From assembly GCA_013001695.1 (NCBI GenBank), contig JABDMC010000392.1:1-44353 (forward strand): 44,353 nt of DNA, in the 5' to 3' direction. Position numbers and translations under genes: made by a program. The stretch comes from Akkermansiaceae bacterium. Its GTDB lineage: Bacteria; Verrucomicrobiota; Verrucomicrobiia; Verrucomicrobiales; Akkermansiaceae. Shown piece by piece: positions 23,533 to 32,869 of the stretch. Below the pieces are notes generated by a model. It had not been told where the DNA came from and searched no databases. It saw only the letters and a program-made list of their open reading frames with translations. The first letter of the stretch is position 1; each line of letters begins with the position of its first letter.

Positions 23533-23895
23533 ATGGAAACGTTCCGAATCATCCTTCAAATCATTGTGGCCCTCGGGCTCTTGAACGTGTGGATCCTCCG
23601 CGCCGGCAAGGCGACGTCCTTTCGGGGACGGGGGGCCGCGAACATGCGCGAGGAATTCAAGGCCTATGGCCTGCCCCCGTCGTTCATGCTGCTCGTCGGC
23701 GCTCTCAAGATCGGGGTCGCCGTGGCGTTCCTGGCGGGAATCTGGTTCCCGGCGTTGGTCCGGCCCGCCGCGGTGGTTCTCATCGTCCTGATGCTCGGCG
23801 CCATCGGCATGCACGTGAAGGTCAGGGACCCGCTCCGGCGCGCGCTGCCGTCGCTGGCGATGCTCGTCCTGGCGACCGCCATCGCGCTCCTTTGA
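23533..23895 (+). CDS. DoxX-like family small membrane protein
   Basis: 120 residues with four hydrophobic segments (about 5-23, 48-70, 73-92, 100-119), GLLNVWILRAGKATSFRG and a charged loop MREEFKAYGLPPSF between the first two. This matches the DoxX-like family of small four-helix inner-membrane proteins, whose role is poorly defined (some link to thiosulfate or quinone redox, others to oxidative stress). It lies 111 bases downstream of the predicted selenoprotein on the same strand. Convergent with the next gene. Confidence 0.82.
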   Translation: METFRIILQIIVALGLLNVWILRAGKATSFRGRGAANMREEFKAYGLPPSFMLLVGALKIGVAVAFLAGIWFPALVRPAAVVLIVLMLGAIGMHVKVRDPLRRALPSLAMLVLATAIALL

Positions 23896-23954
23896 TTTCG
23901 GGGTGGTCCCCCTGAATTGACCGGGCCACGCGGGCGCGCATCGCGGCCACTCCG

Positions 23955-24485
23955 CTAGTCCTTCCCGGAACTCTGCTCGAGGCGGCCGAGGATCCCCGAG
24001 ACGAAGCCCTCGGAGTAACCGGCCAGGAAACACCACACGATCAGCTTTCCCGCATCCGGCAGCTCCTTGGGCCGGATGGTCAGCCAGTCGCTCATGGAGA
24101 CCTTGCCGGCTTCCTTCCCGGTGGAGGCGAAATCCGGGAAGAGGTTCGTGGCGATCAGGCCGCTGCCCTCCGTCCCGGAGAGGATCCGGGAAACGAAGAG
24201 GAAGTAGGCCACGGCCGCCATCATCCCGCCGTAGAGGAACGGCATCAGGGTGGTGCTCCACGAGCGGAGGGCCTGCTCGACGAAGCGCGCGTCGCTCTTC
24301 GGGACGCGGCGCAAGAGGGCCACGCTCGCCCCGAAGACGCCCGCCAGGAATGCAAACCAGAAAAAGCCGAGATCATTCCTCACCGCGATGACCACGAGGA
24401 TCGTCGAGAGAATGATCAGCGCGACCTGCACTGCAAAGATGCGCTTCACAAGAATGTGAGCCGTGCTGGGATGATCGTTCGTCAT
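23955..24485 (-). CDS. Small membrane protein of unknown function
   Basis: 176 residues. Predicted membrane segments at about 17-34, 38-57, 78-98 and 143-160. A soluble loop (about 100-140) includes FPDFASTGKEAGKVSMSDW. The C-terminal CFLAGYSEGFVSGILGRLE resembles an AGxSExxxxxxLxRL motif I recall from several uncharacterised bacterial membrane proteins, but I cannot name a family. ATG at 24485. A 6-pair hairpin GGCGCC/GGCGCC lies upstream at about 24493-24511. Confidence 0.7.
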   Translation of the reverse strand: MTNDHPSTAHILVKRIFAVQVALIILSTILVVIAVRNDLGFFWFAFLAGVFGASVALLRRVPKSDARFVEQALRSWSTTLMPFLYGGMMAAVAYFLFVSRILSGTEGSGLIATNLFPDFASTGKEAGKVSMSDWLTIRPKELPDAGKLIVWCFLAGYSEGFVSGILGRLEQSSGKD

Positions 24486-24662
24486 GGACTCCGGGCGGCG
24501 CCACGAACCGGCGCCTGTGGTGATCAGGGTAACAACAAATATGTTAGCGCGTCCCGCCGCGACGGGGCGAGATCAAAATGGACACGCATTCCCCGCTCCC
24601 GGGGGGAGGCGAGCCGGGGAAGCACCACGGCCGGCGGAGGCACCCGTGGAAAATGTTCGACC

Positions 24663-27600
24663 TCAGAGACTTCTGACCACGTCGTCGAATCCCACCGCCA
24701 TGAACTCCGGCTCCGCAAATCCGAACTCGATGTAGATCTGCTTGATGTCGAGGGCCTGCAATTCCGACAGGATCGCGGGGCTGATCCCCTCTTCGAGCCG
24801 CGGCTCGAAGAGGAACTCCTCCGAGAAGTTGTGATGCCCGGGGCGGTAGGTCTGGGAGAAGTACCCCTGCAGGACGATGGGATCCGTCGTCAGTCCCGTG
24901 ATGGTGGTGGTCTCCCACTTCTGGAGCGGCGCGGTGTAGCCCGCCACCGGTCCGGTTGGTGCCGGGGGCCAATGGAAGTTGATCGCGATCGCGGCCCCGC
25001 TCTTGGCGGTGTGGTTGCGCGCCTGGAGGAGGGATCCGTCCGGAAGGGGCTGATCCGTGACGCGCGGAACGAGGAGCGCGAACTGCGTGGTCGTCGTCGT
25101 GAAGGCGCCCGAAAAGTCGGTCGTCAATTGCGGGACCGAAAAGACGGCGTGCAGCTCGGTCCGGAAGTCGCCCGCGACCCGCACCGGCTGCGTCGCGAGG
25201 GTTGATGCCGCCGGGAGCTGCATGCGCAGCTCGAGATCGGCGCTCCCGCCACCGAACGACGGCTCGGTCCACGAGTCCACCGCGAAGTCGGATCCGAAGA
25301 TGTCCCGCACCTCGAAGGCCGCGTTGTTCCAGGCGGAGACCGGTCCGGTCTTCTGGGCCAGGGTGCCGGTGTTGTGATAGCTCCAGTCCGACCGGGTGAG
25401 GAAACTCGTGGCGAGTCCCGGGGCGTCGAGCCACCGGCTGGCGGTCTCGACCGCGAGGAGCGTCTTGAGGTTGTGGTTCGAGAAGAGGTCGGCGGCTTCC
25501 CCCTGGAAGACCTCGAAGGTGACCGGCCGGTTGACGAGGGCCGCGCTCGTGGCGCCCGAAGCGGCCGCTTCCGGAACCTGCCGGACCTGCTTGATGACGA
25601 GGGAGTCGTCGGTGAGCTTCTTGAATTCGTACTCCACCGTGAAATCGTCCAAACCCGTCGCCGCCGAGTAGGCTTCCGCCACGTCGGTGGCCCGCTCGGC
25701 GAACTCGAGATAGTCGGCCTCCCAGTCCATCACCGAAAAGACCCCGAGCTGCAGGAGGCTGGATCGCTGCTGGTGCTGCACCGAGCAATTGTTATAGGAA
25801 ACCGACCGGTAGCAGTTGGCGGTGACCACTTCGGGGATGCTGTTGCCCTCCGGGTTGGTGACCGAGACCGCCCCCAGCTGCGTGACGACCTCCCCGTCGA
25901 AGGAGCGGCCGCTGCCGTAGTCGCGGTAGGATCCGGAAATCACCCCGTTGGCGGCTTCGAACTCATCCGGGAACGAATGGTGGACGAGGAGCGCCATCCC
26001 GACCTGGCTTTCGTCCACCCCGCGGCGAAGGCGTTCCAGGTAGGCGTTGAGATTGTAGAAGCTCGCGTAGACCTTGCGCATCGCCCGGAAGACGCCGCGC
26101 TCGTTCTCCTTCGACGGGTCACAGTGGGATGGTCCGGCGTCGTCGCCGTCGAGGTCGTCCTGCAGGCAGCCGCTGAAGCTGTCGTAGAGCCCGGCGCCCA
26201 CGAAGGTCCCCGCATCCTCCACGTTGGTGCTGCTCCGAAAGCGGATCTTCCTCATCGGGTCGAACCCGGCCGCCTGCAGGGCGGCGAGGATCGCGCCCTG
26301 TTGCGCCGGGGAGAAATCGGCGGTGTCCTTGATGAGATCGCGGATGGCATTCAGTTCGGCATCGATCTGCGCGATGTTCGGCGGCCAGGTGTAGGGCGCG
26401 AGGCGGGAGGCGATCTCGGCCCCGAGCGTGCCGCCGCCCGGCAATGGTTGCGCGAGGTAGTCATCCCAGAGGTCGAAGGTGAAGGCCATGGCTTCGGGCG
26501 CGTAGGTGGGAATGGTCTGCCGCAGGAGACTGAAATTCGCGGCCTTGCCACCGATGAACCGGATGTCGGCGAGGGAAGCCGTGTCGACATCCATCGTGTA
26601 GGATGCGCTGGCCGCCTTGGGCGTGAGGTCGAGCGGCGGCGGGACCTTCAGGTCGAGGATCTCGTCACGGTAGGTCCCGGACACCCCGAGGGCCGGAAAG
26701 ACATCGATCTCGCACTGGCCGGAGAACACCTCCGCGGCGCGCAGCACCACGTCGCTGCCGGCGAGGGCCAGGGCGTCATCCACCGCCTCCTGCGTGGAGA
26801 GATACACGAAGGGCACCCCGTAGGTGCCGGCGAGGATCGCGACGTGCGAGTTCGGCGTGCCGGGGACGGTGGAGATGATTCCCGCCACGAAGGGCACTTC
26901 CGCGGGAACCCCGTCGGTCATCAGGATGTCGTCGGGGAGAAGATCGCCACTGAGATAGGCCGCCTCGATCTCGTCCGCGGGCACGAAGACGAGGCGTCCC
27001 AGCGCCCAGCCCGGCGCGTAGCAGGCGTCCGCATTCTGCCACCGCGCGATCGATCCCAGCGGAATCCCGTGGCGGTTGAAGTAGGCCTCGTTGGCGGTCG
27101 CGCCCGGCGCCTGCTCGAAGGTCGGAAAGTAGAATCCGGTCCAGTCGCCGGGACGCGTGACGGCGGCATCGACGAGGTCGAAGAGAAACCGGAGCATCTC
27201 CGGCGGGTAGGCGTCCTGCCCGACGAACTCGAGGGCGAACTCCCGGCGGTCCGGCGCGAATAACACCGCCCCGAGGACCACCTCCTGCCCGGGTGGATGC
27301 AGCGTGAGGTCGTTGTAGGCCTCGAATCCGATCCCGAGGAACGGATCGAGCCGCTCGTTCGCGAAGTTGTAGTGGAAGGCGTACCGCGAGGAGTCCTGGA
27401 AATAGACCGCCGGGACGTTGTCGAGGAGGATGGAGAACTTGATCCAGCGGATCTCCTCCTGGTCGAAGCCGGCCAGGACCGGGTCGGACCGGTACGGATC
27501 GCCGGGAAGCGTGATCCCGGTCTTCCACGACGCGTGGGGTGTGATGGTCGCGACCGGCGCGCGACGGATCCGGTAGGACCCGCGGGACCGGAAGGGGGCC

Positions 27601-27833
27601 TCGGCGTCGACGAACTGCCACGGCAACGATGCGCTGGCGGCGATCGGAAACCACGGCGTCAGCCCGGGGCTGAACTCGAGGCGGTGCACCGTGTCGGGGG
27701 GCGAGCCGCCGGCGATGTCGAGGACCTGGTGACCGGTCGCCGGATCCCACGCGATCTCCACCGCCGGACCCTGGGCGGCGAGGAACCCCAGCGGGGCACC
27801 CAACCCGAGAGCGACGACAATCAACTGACGCAT
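24663..27833 (-). CDS. Exported protein with PEP-synthase-type swivel and ATP-binding domains in permuted order
   Basis: 1056 residues. Signal peptide MRQLIVVALGLGAPLGFLAAQG. Residues about 25-300 are unassigned, beginning with a beta-rich segment of the kind Verrucomicrobia attach to secreted proteins. Residues about 315-350 (VAGIISTVPGTPNSHVAILAGTYGVPFVYL) match the phosphohistidine swivelling domain, with His330 at the phosphorylated position. Residues about 425-800 match the PPDK/PEP-synthase ATP-binding domain (FIGGKAANFSLL, 427-438; KIRFRSSTNVEDAGTFVGAG, 529-548). In normal PEP synthase the ATP domain comes first and a PEP-binding barrel follows; here the order is swapped and the barrel is missing. 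The C-terminal 250 residues are unassigned, beta-rich. Export of an ATP-dependent fold is odd. Start 27833 chosen for the signal peptide. Confidence 0.8.
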   Translation of the reverse strand: MRQLIVVALGLGAPLGFLAAQGPAVEIAWDPATGHQVLDIAGGSPPDTVHRLEFSPGLTPWFPIAASASLPWQFVDAEAPFRSRGSYRIRRAPVATITPHASWKTGITLPGDPYRSDPVLAGFDQEEIRWIKFSILLDNVPAVYFQDSSRYAFHYNFANERLDPFLGIGFEAYNDLTLHPPGQEVVLGAVLFAPDRREFALEFVGQDAYPPEMLRFLFDLVDAAVTRPGDWTGFYFPTFEQAPGATANEAYFNRHGIPLGSIARWQNADACYAPGWALGRLVFVPADEIEAAYLSGDLLPDDILMTDGVPAEVPFVAGIISTVPGTPNSHVAILAGTYGVPFVYLSTQEAVDDALALAGSDVVLRAAEVFSGQCEIDVFPALGVSGTYRDEILDLKVPPPLDLTPKAASASYTMDVDTASLADIRFIGGKAANFSLLRQTIPTYAPEAMAFTFDLWDDYLAQPLPGGGTLGAEIASRLAPYTWPPNIAQIDAELNAIRDLIKDTADFSPAQQGAILAALQAAGFDPMRKIRFRSSTNVEDAGTFVGAGLYDSFSGCLQDDLDGDDAGPSHCDPSKENERGVFRAMRKVYASFYNLNAYLERLRRGVDESQVGMALLVHHSFPDEFEAANGVISGSYRDYGSGRSFDGEVVTQLGAVSVTNPEGNSIPEVVTANCYRSVSYNNCSVQHQQRSSLLQLGVFSVMDWEADYLEFAERATDVAEAYSAATGLDDFTVEYEFKKLTDDSLVIKQVRQVPEAAASGATSAALVNRPVTFEVFQGEAADLFSNHNLKTLLAVETASRWLDAPGLATSFLTRSDWSYHNTGTLAQKTGPVSAWNNAAFEVRDIFGSDFAVDSWTEPSFGGGSADLELRMQLPAASTLATQPVRVAGDFRTELHAVFSVPQLTTDFSGAFTTTTTQFALLVPRVTDQPLPDGSLLQARNHTAKSGAAIAINFHWPPAPTGPVAGYTAPLQKWETTTITGLTTDPIVLQGYFSQTYRPGHHNFSEEFLFEPRLEEGISPAILSELQALDIKQIYIEFGFAEPEFMAVGFDDVVRSL

Positions 27834-27984
27834 AGTGAGATCACGAAAATACCTGTTCCCGCCCCCGGAGCCACGAAAATTTCGGCCCGCGCGGCGCGCC
27901 GGGTGGACCTCGCGGCGCGCCGGTCGTTTTGGGCTTGAGCCCCGGTGGGCGGCCCCGAAGGATGCGAGATCGCATTCCGGCACC

Positions 27985-29220
27985 ATGACGCGCAATCACC
28001 CGGCCCACGCCCTTGCCGCCGCCTCGCTCTTCCTCGGCGCGCTGCCCTCGCAGGGCATCGAGATCGTCCTCGACTTCACGCTCGACGAGCAGAACTACAA
28101 CTGGTTCGACCCCGCCACGAGCGAGGGGATGGCCCGGCGGCAGGCCCTCGAGTCCGCGGCGGGGTTCCTCTCGACGATCATCCGCAACGACGACTGGAAT
28201 TCCCTGCCCACCCTGAACGAGTCGTTTTCGTTCCGGGACCTGAGCGAGAGCAGCATCAACGACCTCGACGGCAACCCGGTGGCCGGCGCGCCTGACCCCG
28301 ATGGCACCGGATACGTCTATTCGTCGATCAGCACCACCAACCGGTCCTCGGTGGGCGCCAACCAGTATATCGTTTACGTCGGGGCCTTCGTGTTCGATTC
28401 CGGCACGAGTTCCCACGCCATCGGCGGTTGGGACAGCAACGACCGGCGGAACGCGGCCGGGATGGACGGGACGGAGTTCAACACCTGGGGCGGCCGGATC
28501 TACTTCGATATCGGCACCGACTGGTATGCCGGATCGAATCCGGGGATCAACCCGACCAACGATTACGGCATCCAGGACCCCGACAAGTCCCCCTCGACCG
28601 ACATCTCCACCGACAACTGGGACTGGCACACGACGCTGCTCGAATGGAAGGGGTTCCAGCTCAGCACCATCGACCCGAGCGTCGGCAGCGCCGCCGACCT
28701 CTACGGCGTCGGCCTGCATGAGCTGCTCCACGCCTTGGGACTGACCAACTCCAACTTCATCAACTACATCGGGGTGGATGCCAACGGCGACGCCATCGGG
28801 CCGCATCTCGTGGCCGAGTACGGCGGGCCGGTCCCGCGCTCGTCATCCGGCGGGCATTTCGACTACGGGACCCAAGCCGAGGTGTGGGATTCGGAGGGCA
28901 TCATCTCCGAGGCGAACCTCGACCCGAGCACCACCAACGGGAACCGCAAGTACCTGACCCGCCTTGACGCCGCCGCGCTCCGCGACCTCGGTTACGACGT
29001 CGCGGCAACCTGGGCCGAGGCCGCGCCCGCTCTCGACCTCCTCATTGATCTCAGCGGGGCACAAGCCCGGCTCGACTGGACCCTCTTCGCTGATTCAGAG
29101 CACACCGTGCATTGGTCCACCGACCTCGTGAACTGGACCAGCGTTGCGGTGGGGACGGTCGACACCTGGACCGATCCCGCGCCGGTCGGAACGCGCCGCT
29201 ATTACCAGGTGACGCGCTGA
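27985..29220 (+). CDS. Exported HExxH metalloprotease-like protein
   Basis: 411 residues. Signal peptide MTRNHPAHALAAASLFLGALPSQG (start at 27985; upstream frame is low-complexity). Residues about 244-255 read LHELLHALGLTN, the HExxHxxG of metzincin-like zinc proteases, but the usual third His/Asp ligand position is Asn. The flanking domain with RDDWNS-like and EFNTWGGRIYFD segments resembles secreted reprolysin- or NF038122-type proteases. The last 65 residues (LDWTLFADSEHTVHWSTDLVNWTSV ... YYQVTR) are a small beta domain typical of Verrucomicrobia secreted enzymes. It is divergent from the PEP-synthase-like gene (151-base gap) and upstream of the subtilisin-like gene on the same strand. Confidence 0.8.
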   Translation: MTRNHPAHALAAASLFLGALPSQGIEIVLDFTLDEQNYNWFDPATSEGMARRQALESAAGFLSTIIRNDDWNSLPTLNESFSFRDLSESSINDLDGNPVAGAPDPDGTGYVYSSISTTNRSSVGANQYIVYVGAFVFDSGTSSHAIGGWDSNDRRNAAGMDGTEFNTWGGRIYFDIGTDWYAGSNPGINPTNDYGIQDPDKSPSTDISTDNWDWHTTLLEWKGFQLSTIDPSVGSAADLYGVGLHELLHALGLTNSNFINYIGVDANGDAIGPHLVAEYGGPVPRSSSGGHFDYGTQAEVWDSEGIISEANLDPSTTNGNRKYLTRLDAAALRDLGYDVAATWAEAAPALDLLIDLSGAQARLDWTLFADSEHTVHWSTDLVNWTSVAVGTVDTWTDPAPVGTRRYYQVTR

Positions 29221-29339
29221 TGCCGCCCGCCGGCGGCGGGACCGGAAGCGGCCCGCCTCCGCGAATCCGGGGGTTTCCGGGGGGCGGGAATCTTCTCCTT
29301 CAATTCGCCGTGCTCCCGTGCTTCAGTCATGTCGAAGCG

Positions 29340-31043
29340 ATGCAGCCGATCCGGCAATTTCTGGTCGCGGGCTGGATCAGTCTGGTTCTGCCCGTGACGG
29401 CGCAGGTCGCCATGCCCAGTGACCCGCCCGCGGCGTCCGCCGTGGTCCCGCGAGTGCCGCTTCCGCCGTCGCCGCTGCGGGCGGACCCCGCCGCCGGCAT
29501 CCATCGCGTCACGGTCAAGTTCCGGGACGCCTTGAAGGCGCGGGCTCGCCCCGACGGCCGCCTCGCCACCCTCGCCGGGCCGCTCCCGGAGGCGCTGCGG
29601 GATGTCCTCGCCAGGCACGACCTCGCCTGCCGTCCCGCGCTGCGGGTCCCGGCGGCCAAGGTGCATGCCCTGGTGGAGAGGGCGCGCCGGCGCAGCGGGC
29701 GTGAAGCGGCGGACCTTCTCGGCCTCCACGACGTCTTCGAAGGCCCCGCCGGCAAGGCCCTTGAAATCGCGCGGGACCTTGACGCCCTTCCCTCCGTGGA
29801 GTGGGTGCGGCTCCTCGCGGTCGACAATCCTCCCCCGCCACCGGGTGACATCTCTCCGCCCACCCCCGATCTCGAGCCGAACCAGGACTACCGGAATCCC
29901 GACCCCGGGGTGAATGCCGATGCCTCCGCCGCGGCCGGTGCAAACGGACAGGGAATCCGGCTCACCGACGTCGAGTATTCCTTCAATGCCAGCCACGAGG
30001 ACCTCGTCGACGCCACCATCGTCGACGACTCCAGCGGCCCCCTGCACCCGACCGTTTACTCGAACAACAACTTCTACAATCACGGGACCTCCGTCTTCGG
30101 GGTGCTGGGCGCCCCCGACAACGGCTACGGCGTGACCGGGATCGCGCCGGCGGCGGACCTGCGCTTCGTGGGTGAATACCTCGAGTCCGGGTGGCAGCGG
30201 GAATCGGCGGTCATCCTGGCGATGGCCAACTCCGCACCGGGCGACGTGGTGCTCCTCGAGATGCAGAGCGCCTACCCGGAGGGCACATCCAGCAGCGCGT
30301 GGGGCCCGGCCGAACTCGACCCCGCCATCCACGACGCCACCCGGGTCGGGGTCGACGCCGGCGTGATCGTCATCGCGGCCGCCGGCAACGGAAACATCAA
30401 CCTCGATCACAGCTCGAGGAACTTCTACAACAACCGCGAGCACAGCGGCGCCATCATCGTCGGGGCGGGCAACACCTCGACCTCGCACAACAAGCTCGGG
30501 CTGAGCACCTACGGCAGCCGCGTCGACGTGCAGGCGTGGGGGACCTCCGTGCTGACCACCGGCTACGGATCCTACGCGGAGTACGGGAACGACGACAACC
30601 AGAGCTACAACCTCTTCGGCGGCACCAGCAGCGCCGCGGCCTGCGTCGCCGGGGCGGCCGCGGCCCTGCAATCGCACGCGGTGGCCACCCTGGGCGTCCG
30701 CCTCGATCCCGCGCAGATGCGCGATCTCCTGGTGACCACCGGCCATCCCCAGGGGAGCGGCGGCCACATCGGCCCCGCCATCGACATCGGCGCCGCCATG
30801 GCGCGGATCGATGCCTTCGGCTCCCTCGAGATCACCGCCATCCGCCGAAGCGGGGACGAGGTCGAGATCGACTTCGAGTCCATCAGCGGCTTCGAGTACC
30901 GGCTCGAGGGAAATGCCGGATTGGGTCCGGGTGGCTGGACGACGGTGGAACCCGGGGTCCCCGGGACCGGTGGCCTCATGACCTTCACCACCACGGCCCC
31001 GGCGGGCATCAACGCCTACCTCTACCGGATCGCCCTCGACTAG
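29340..31043 (+). CDS. Exported subtilisin-like serine protease (peptidase family S8)
   Basis: 567 residues. Signal peptide (IRQFLVAGWISLVLPVTAQVA), a Pro/Ala-rich linker and a propeptide-like region to about residue 175. The S8 domain follows: Asp in LTDVEYSFN (about 210), His in NHGTSVFGVLG (about 248), the oxyanion Asn in AAAGNGN (about 350) and the nucleophile Ser in GGTSSAAACVAGAAA (about 430). The C-terminal 80 residues are a small beta domain like the one ending the preceding protease. The start was set at 29340, at the signal peptide, rather than 76 codons upstream. Intact triad, so probably an active secreted or surface protease; paired with the upstream metalloprotease for extracellular protein breakdown. 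Confidence 0.92.
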   Translation: MQPIRQFLVAGWISLVLPVTAQVAMPSDPPAASAVVPRVPLPPSPLRADPAAGIHRVTVKFRDALKARARPDGRLATLAGPLPEALRDVLARHDLACRPALRVPAAKVHALVERARRRSGREAADLLGLHDVFEGPAGKALEIARDLDALPSVEWVRLLAVDNPPPPPGDISPPTPDLEPNQDYRNPDPGVNADASAAAGANGQGIRLTDVEYSFNASHEDLVDATIVDDSSGPLHPTVYSNNNFYNHGTSVFGVLGAPDNGYGVTGIAPAADLRFVGEYLESGWQRESAVILAMANSAPGDVVLLEMQSAYPEGTSSSAWGPAELDPAIHDATRVGVDAGVIVIAAAGNGNINLDHSSRNFYNNREHSGAIIVGAGNTSTSHNKLGLSTYGSRVDVQAWGTSVLTTGYGSYAEYGNDDNQSYNLFGGTSSAAACVAGAAAALQSHAVATLGVRLDPAQMRDLLVTTGHPQGSGGHIGPAIDIGAAMARIDAFGSLEITAIRRSGDEVEIDFESISGFEYRLEGNAGLGPGGWTTVEPGVPGTGGLMTFTTTAPAGINAYLYRIALD

Positions 31044-31398
31044 TGTGCCGTCCCGCAAGTCCTGCAACATGCTGGGGTCTTCAGAGTTCCAAAAAGTGGC
31101 TCACTTCGTTCGCGGGGAAGGTCGAAGCGCGGCCTGGTTTCCCAACTTCTTCGTTCCTCCTCAGCCCCGAATGAACAACCTATTGAAACTTCACAGCTAG
31201 GTCCTGGCCTCGATGCGGCCGGGTGCCGTGCGGGAACGCCGCCCGGGTGCAATTCGTTTTGGAGGTCCTGACTACTTCCGGAGCTCAACTTCATCGCAAG
31301 GATCCTGCATCTTTCAGGGATTGGCGAATTCTCAAATCGCCTGTTTTTACCGCTTTCTTGATTTCCTGCATTTTCTGGCCATCAATAGAGTTCCTGCT
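31044..31398. other. Intergenic region with lower GC
   Basis: 355 bases with AT content clearly above that of the flanking genes. Short open frames on both strands here look like translations of a non-coding interspersed repeat rather than genes. I see no IS ends or transposase. A promoter for the next gene may lie near TTGATT (about 31360), but no convincing -10 box follows. Confidence 0.35.
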
Positions 31399-31935
31399 AT
31401 GAAAGCCCTTGCCCTGCTGCCGATTGCCGGGGCGTTTTCCCTGTATGGGAGCGCCTTCTTTGGAATCTGGACCGCCCCCGGTCTCGAGAACCTGCCGACC
31501 TGCGATGTCGTGATGGAACATGCCCCGTGGAACACGGAGGCCGAACCTGAGCCGGTCACCGGCATCATCCCGATCTCGTCGGTGCACCAATTCCAGCCTG
31601 TGGGGGTGACCTCCGACTGGGGGAATCAGCCCGTGATCGTCCTGCCGACGCCCGACCCGGAAAAGATCCACGTGCAAGCCCTGCCCAAGCCGGCCCCGGT
31701 CGCCGCCGCCCGTCCTCATTCCCGTCCCCAGGCCCGCGCCGCGATTCGTCCGCAAGCGTCCCCGGCGTCCAAGGCGGCCGCCAGCCGGGCCGTTTCGCAG
31801 ACCCGCTCGTACCAGCCGCGGGGAACGAAAACGACGAACAGCTATCGTGGTTCTTCCTCCGGCAACGCCACCCGGCAATCCAGCGGCGGTTCGCGGCCGC
31901 GGGTGGCCCGCCGCACCTACCGGTCCCGGATCTGA
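31399..31935 (+). CDS. Small exported Pro/Ala/Arg-rich protein, unknown function
   Basis: 178 residues. A hydrophobic N-terminus (MKALALLPIAGAFSLYGSAFFG) suggests a signal peptide or membrane anchor. A short folded-looking part (PTCDVVMEHAPWNTEAEPEP) contains the single mature Cys. The last 80 residues are low-complexity and strongly basic (RPHSRPQARAAIRPQ, then Ser/Gly/Arg repeats, ending RRTYRSRI), as in proteins that bind polyanions or cell-wall polymers. ATG 31399 was chosen since upstream residues are encoded by a repeat-like region. I recognise no family. Confidence 0.55.
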   Translation: MKALALLPIAGAFSLYGSAFFGIWTAPGLENLPTCDVVMEHAPWNTEAEPEPVTGIIPISSVHQFQPVGVTSDWGNQPVIVLPTPDPEKIHVQALPKPAPVAAARPHSRPQARAAIRPQASPASKAAASRAVSQTRSYQPRGTKTTNSYRGSSSGNATRQSSGGSRPRVARRTYRSRI

Positions 31936-31984
31936 AACCGCGGTTCCCGGAATGCCTGCCGGGCGCGGACCCGGTCCCGGGTTC

Positions 31985-32524
31985 TCAGCGCCCCGCCGTC
32001 TTGACGTGCACGGTGGCCTCGTCGGTGAAGTCCTTCACCTTGTGTCCGCCCAGCGGAGGGACGTTCTTGATCTCGAAGGTCACCTTGTAGCGCTTGAATT
32101 TCCCGAAGTGCTCCTCGACCTCCTTGATGAGCTTGTGGGATTTCGCCTGGCAGGAGGCGGGGGGAATCTCGTGGGTTCCCGCCGGCTCGGGGGCGTCCGC
32201 GAACAAGCCGTCGGAATGCTGGTTGTTGATCCACTTGCGCACCTCCTTGTCGCCGACACCCTCGTCGAACGTGTGGAGCCTGGCGGTCACCGGGAACTTG
32301 GTGTCCTTGTTGCCGATCTGGACGCGGAGGACGGCCTTTCCCTCGTCAAGAATGTAGAAACGAAGAGTATCGCGGTAGCCGAGCATCGAGCTGGTCACCT
32401 CGATCTTCGGGACATCCTCACCGCCGGGGTTGAGGATCTCATCGGCGGCGAGCCTCGCGGAAAAGCAGGCGGCCGCCGCCAACAGGGCAAACAACAGGAA
32501 GGAACGGGGTCTCGGCGGATTCAT
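31985..32524 (-). CDS. Small exported protein, unknown function
   Basis: 179 residues. Signal peptide MNPPRPRSFLLFALLAAAACFSARLA; if Cys20 were a lipobox Cys the surrounding AAACFS is a weak match. The mature part (EDVPKIEVTSSMLGYRDTLRFYILDEGKAVLRVQIGNKDTK) is predicted mainly beta, with the C-terminal KRYKVTFEIKNVPPLGGHKVKDFTDEATVHVKT closing it. Two slightly longer in-frame starts (32536 and 32554) are possible. The gene is convergent with the previous one and divergent from the giant beta-helix gene. No family recognised. Confidence 0.65.
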   Translation of the reverse strand: MNPPRPRSFLLFALLAAAACFSARLAADEILNPGGEDVPKIEVTSSMLGYRDTLRFYILDEGKAVLRVQIGNKDTKFPVTARLHTFDEGVGDKEVRKWINNQHSDGLFADAPEPAGTHEIPPASCQAKSHKLIKEVEEHFGKFKRYKVTFEIKNVPPLGGHKVKDFTDEATVHVKTAGR

Positions 32525-32869
32525 CGTGGCAGTCATGGCGGGATTCTGCGGCATGGTGGCCTTGCAGGCAGGGCAAGATAACCAGTCCGATCGGGTGAGG
32601 CCCGAAGCTTTGATTTTGTTCCCGGCAGGCCACCCGTCAATCCCGCGCCTCCACGGGCTCTGCCGTGTCGCCGTCCATCGCGGTCCCAGCCACAGCACCG
32701 GCACGGCTAGCACATCCGGCATTCTCGGAGGAGCGAAGGATCTCAATTTTTCTCGCCGTGATTTTGCACGCGCTTAAGTTGATTGGATCGCAGCCACCGT
32801 TGCCCGCCGGGATCGACGCCTCTCCGGTCCGTCCCGGCGCTTCCGGAGCCGCCGAAATGCAGACAACCC
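32525..32869. other. Divergent intergenic region before the giant beta-helix gene
   Basis: 345 bases. It must hold promoters for both sides. TTGCAC at about 32763 followed 17 bases later by a poor ATCGCA is the best, still unconvincing, rightward candidate. No supportable gene. Confidence 0.3.
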
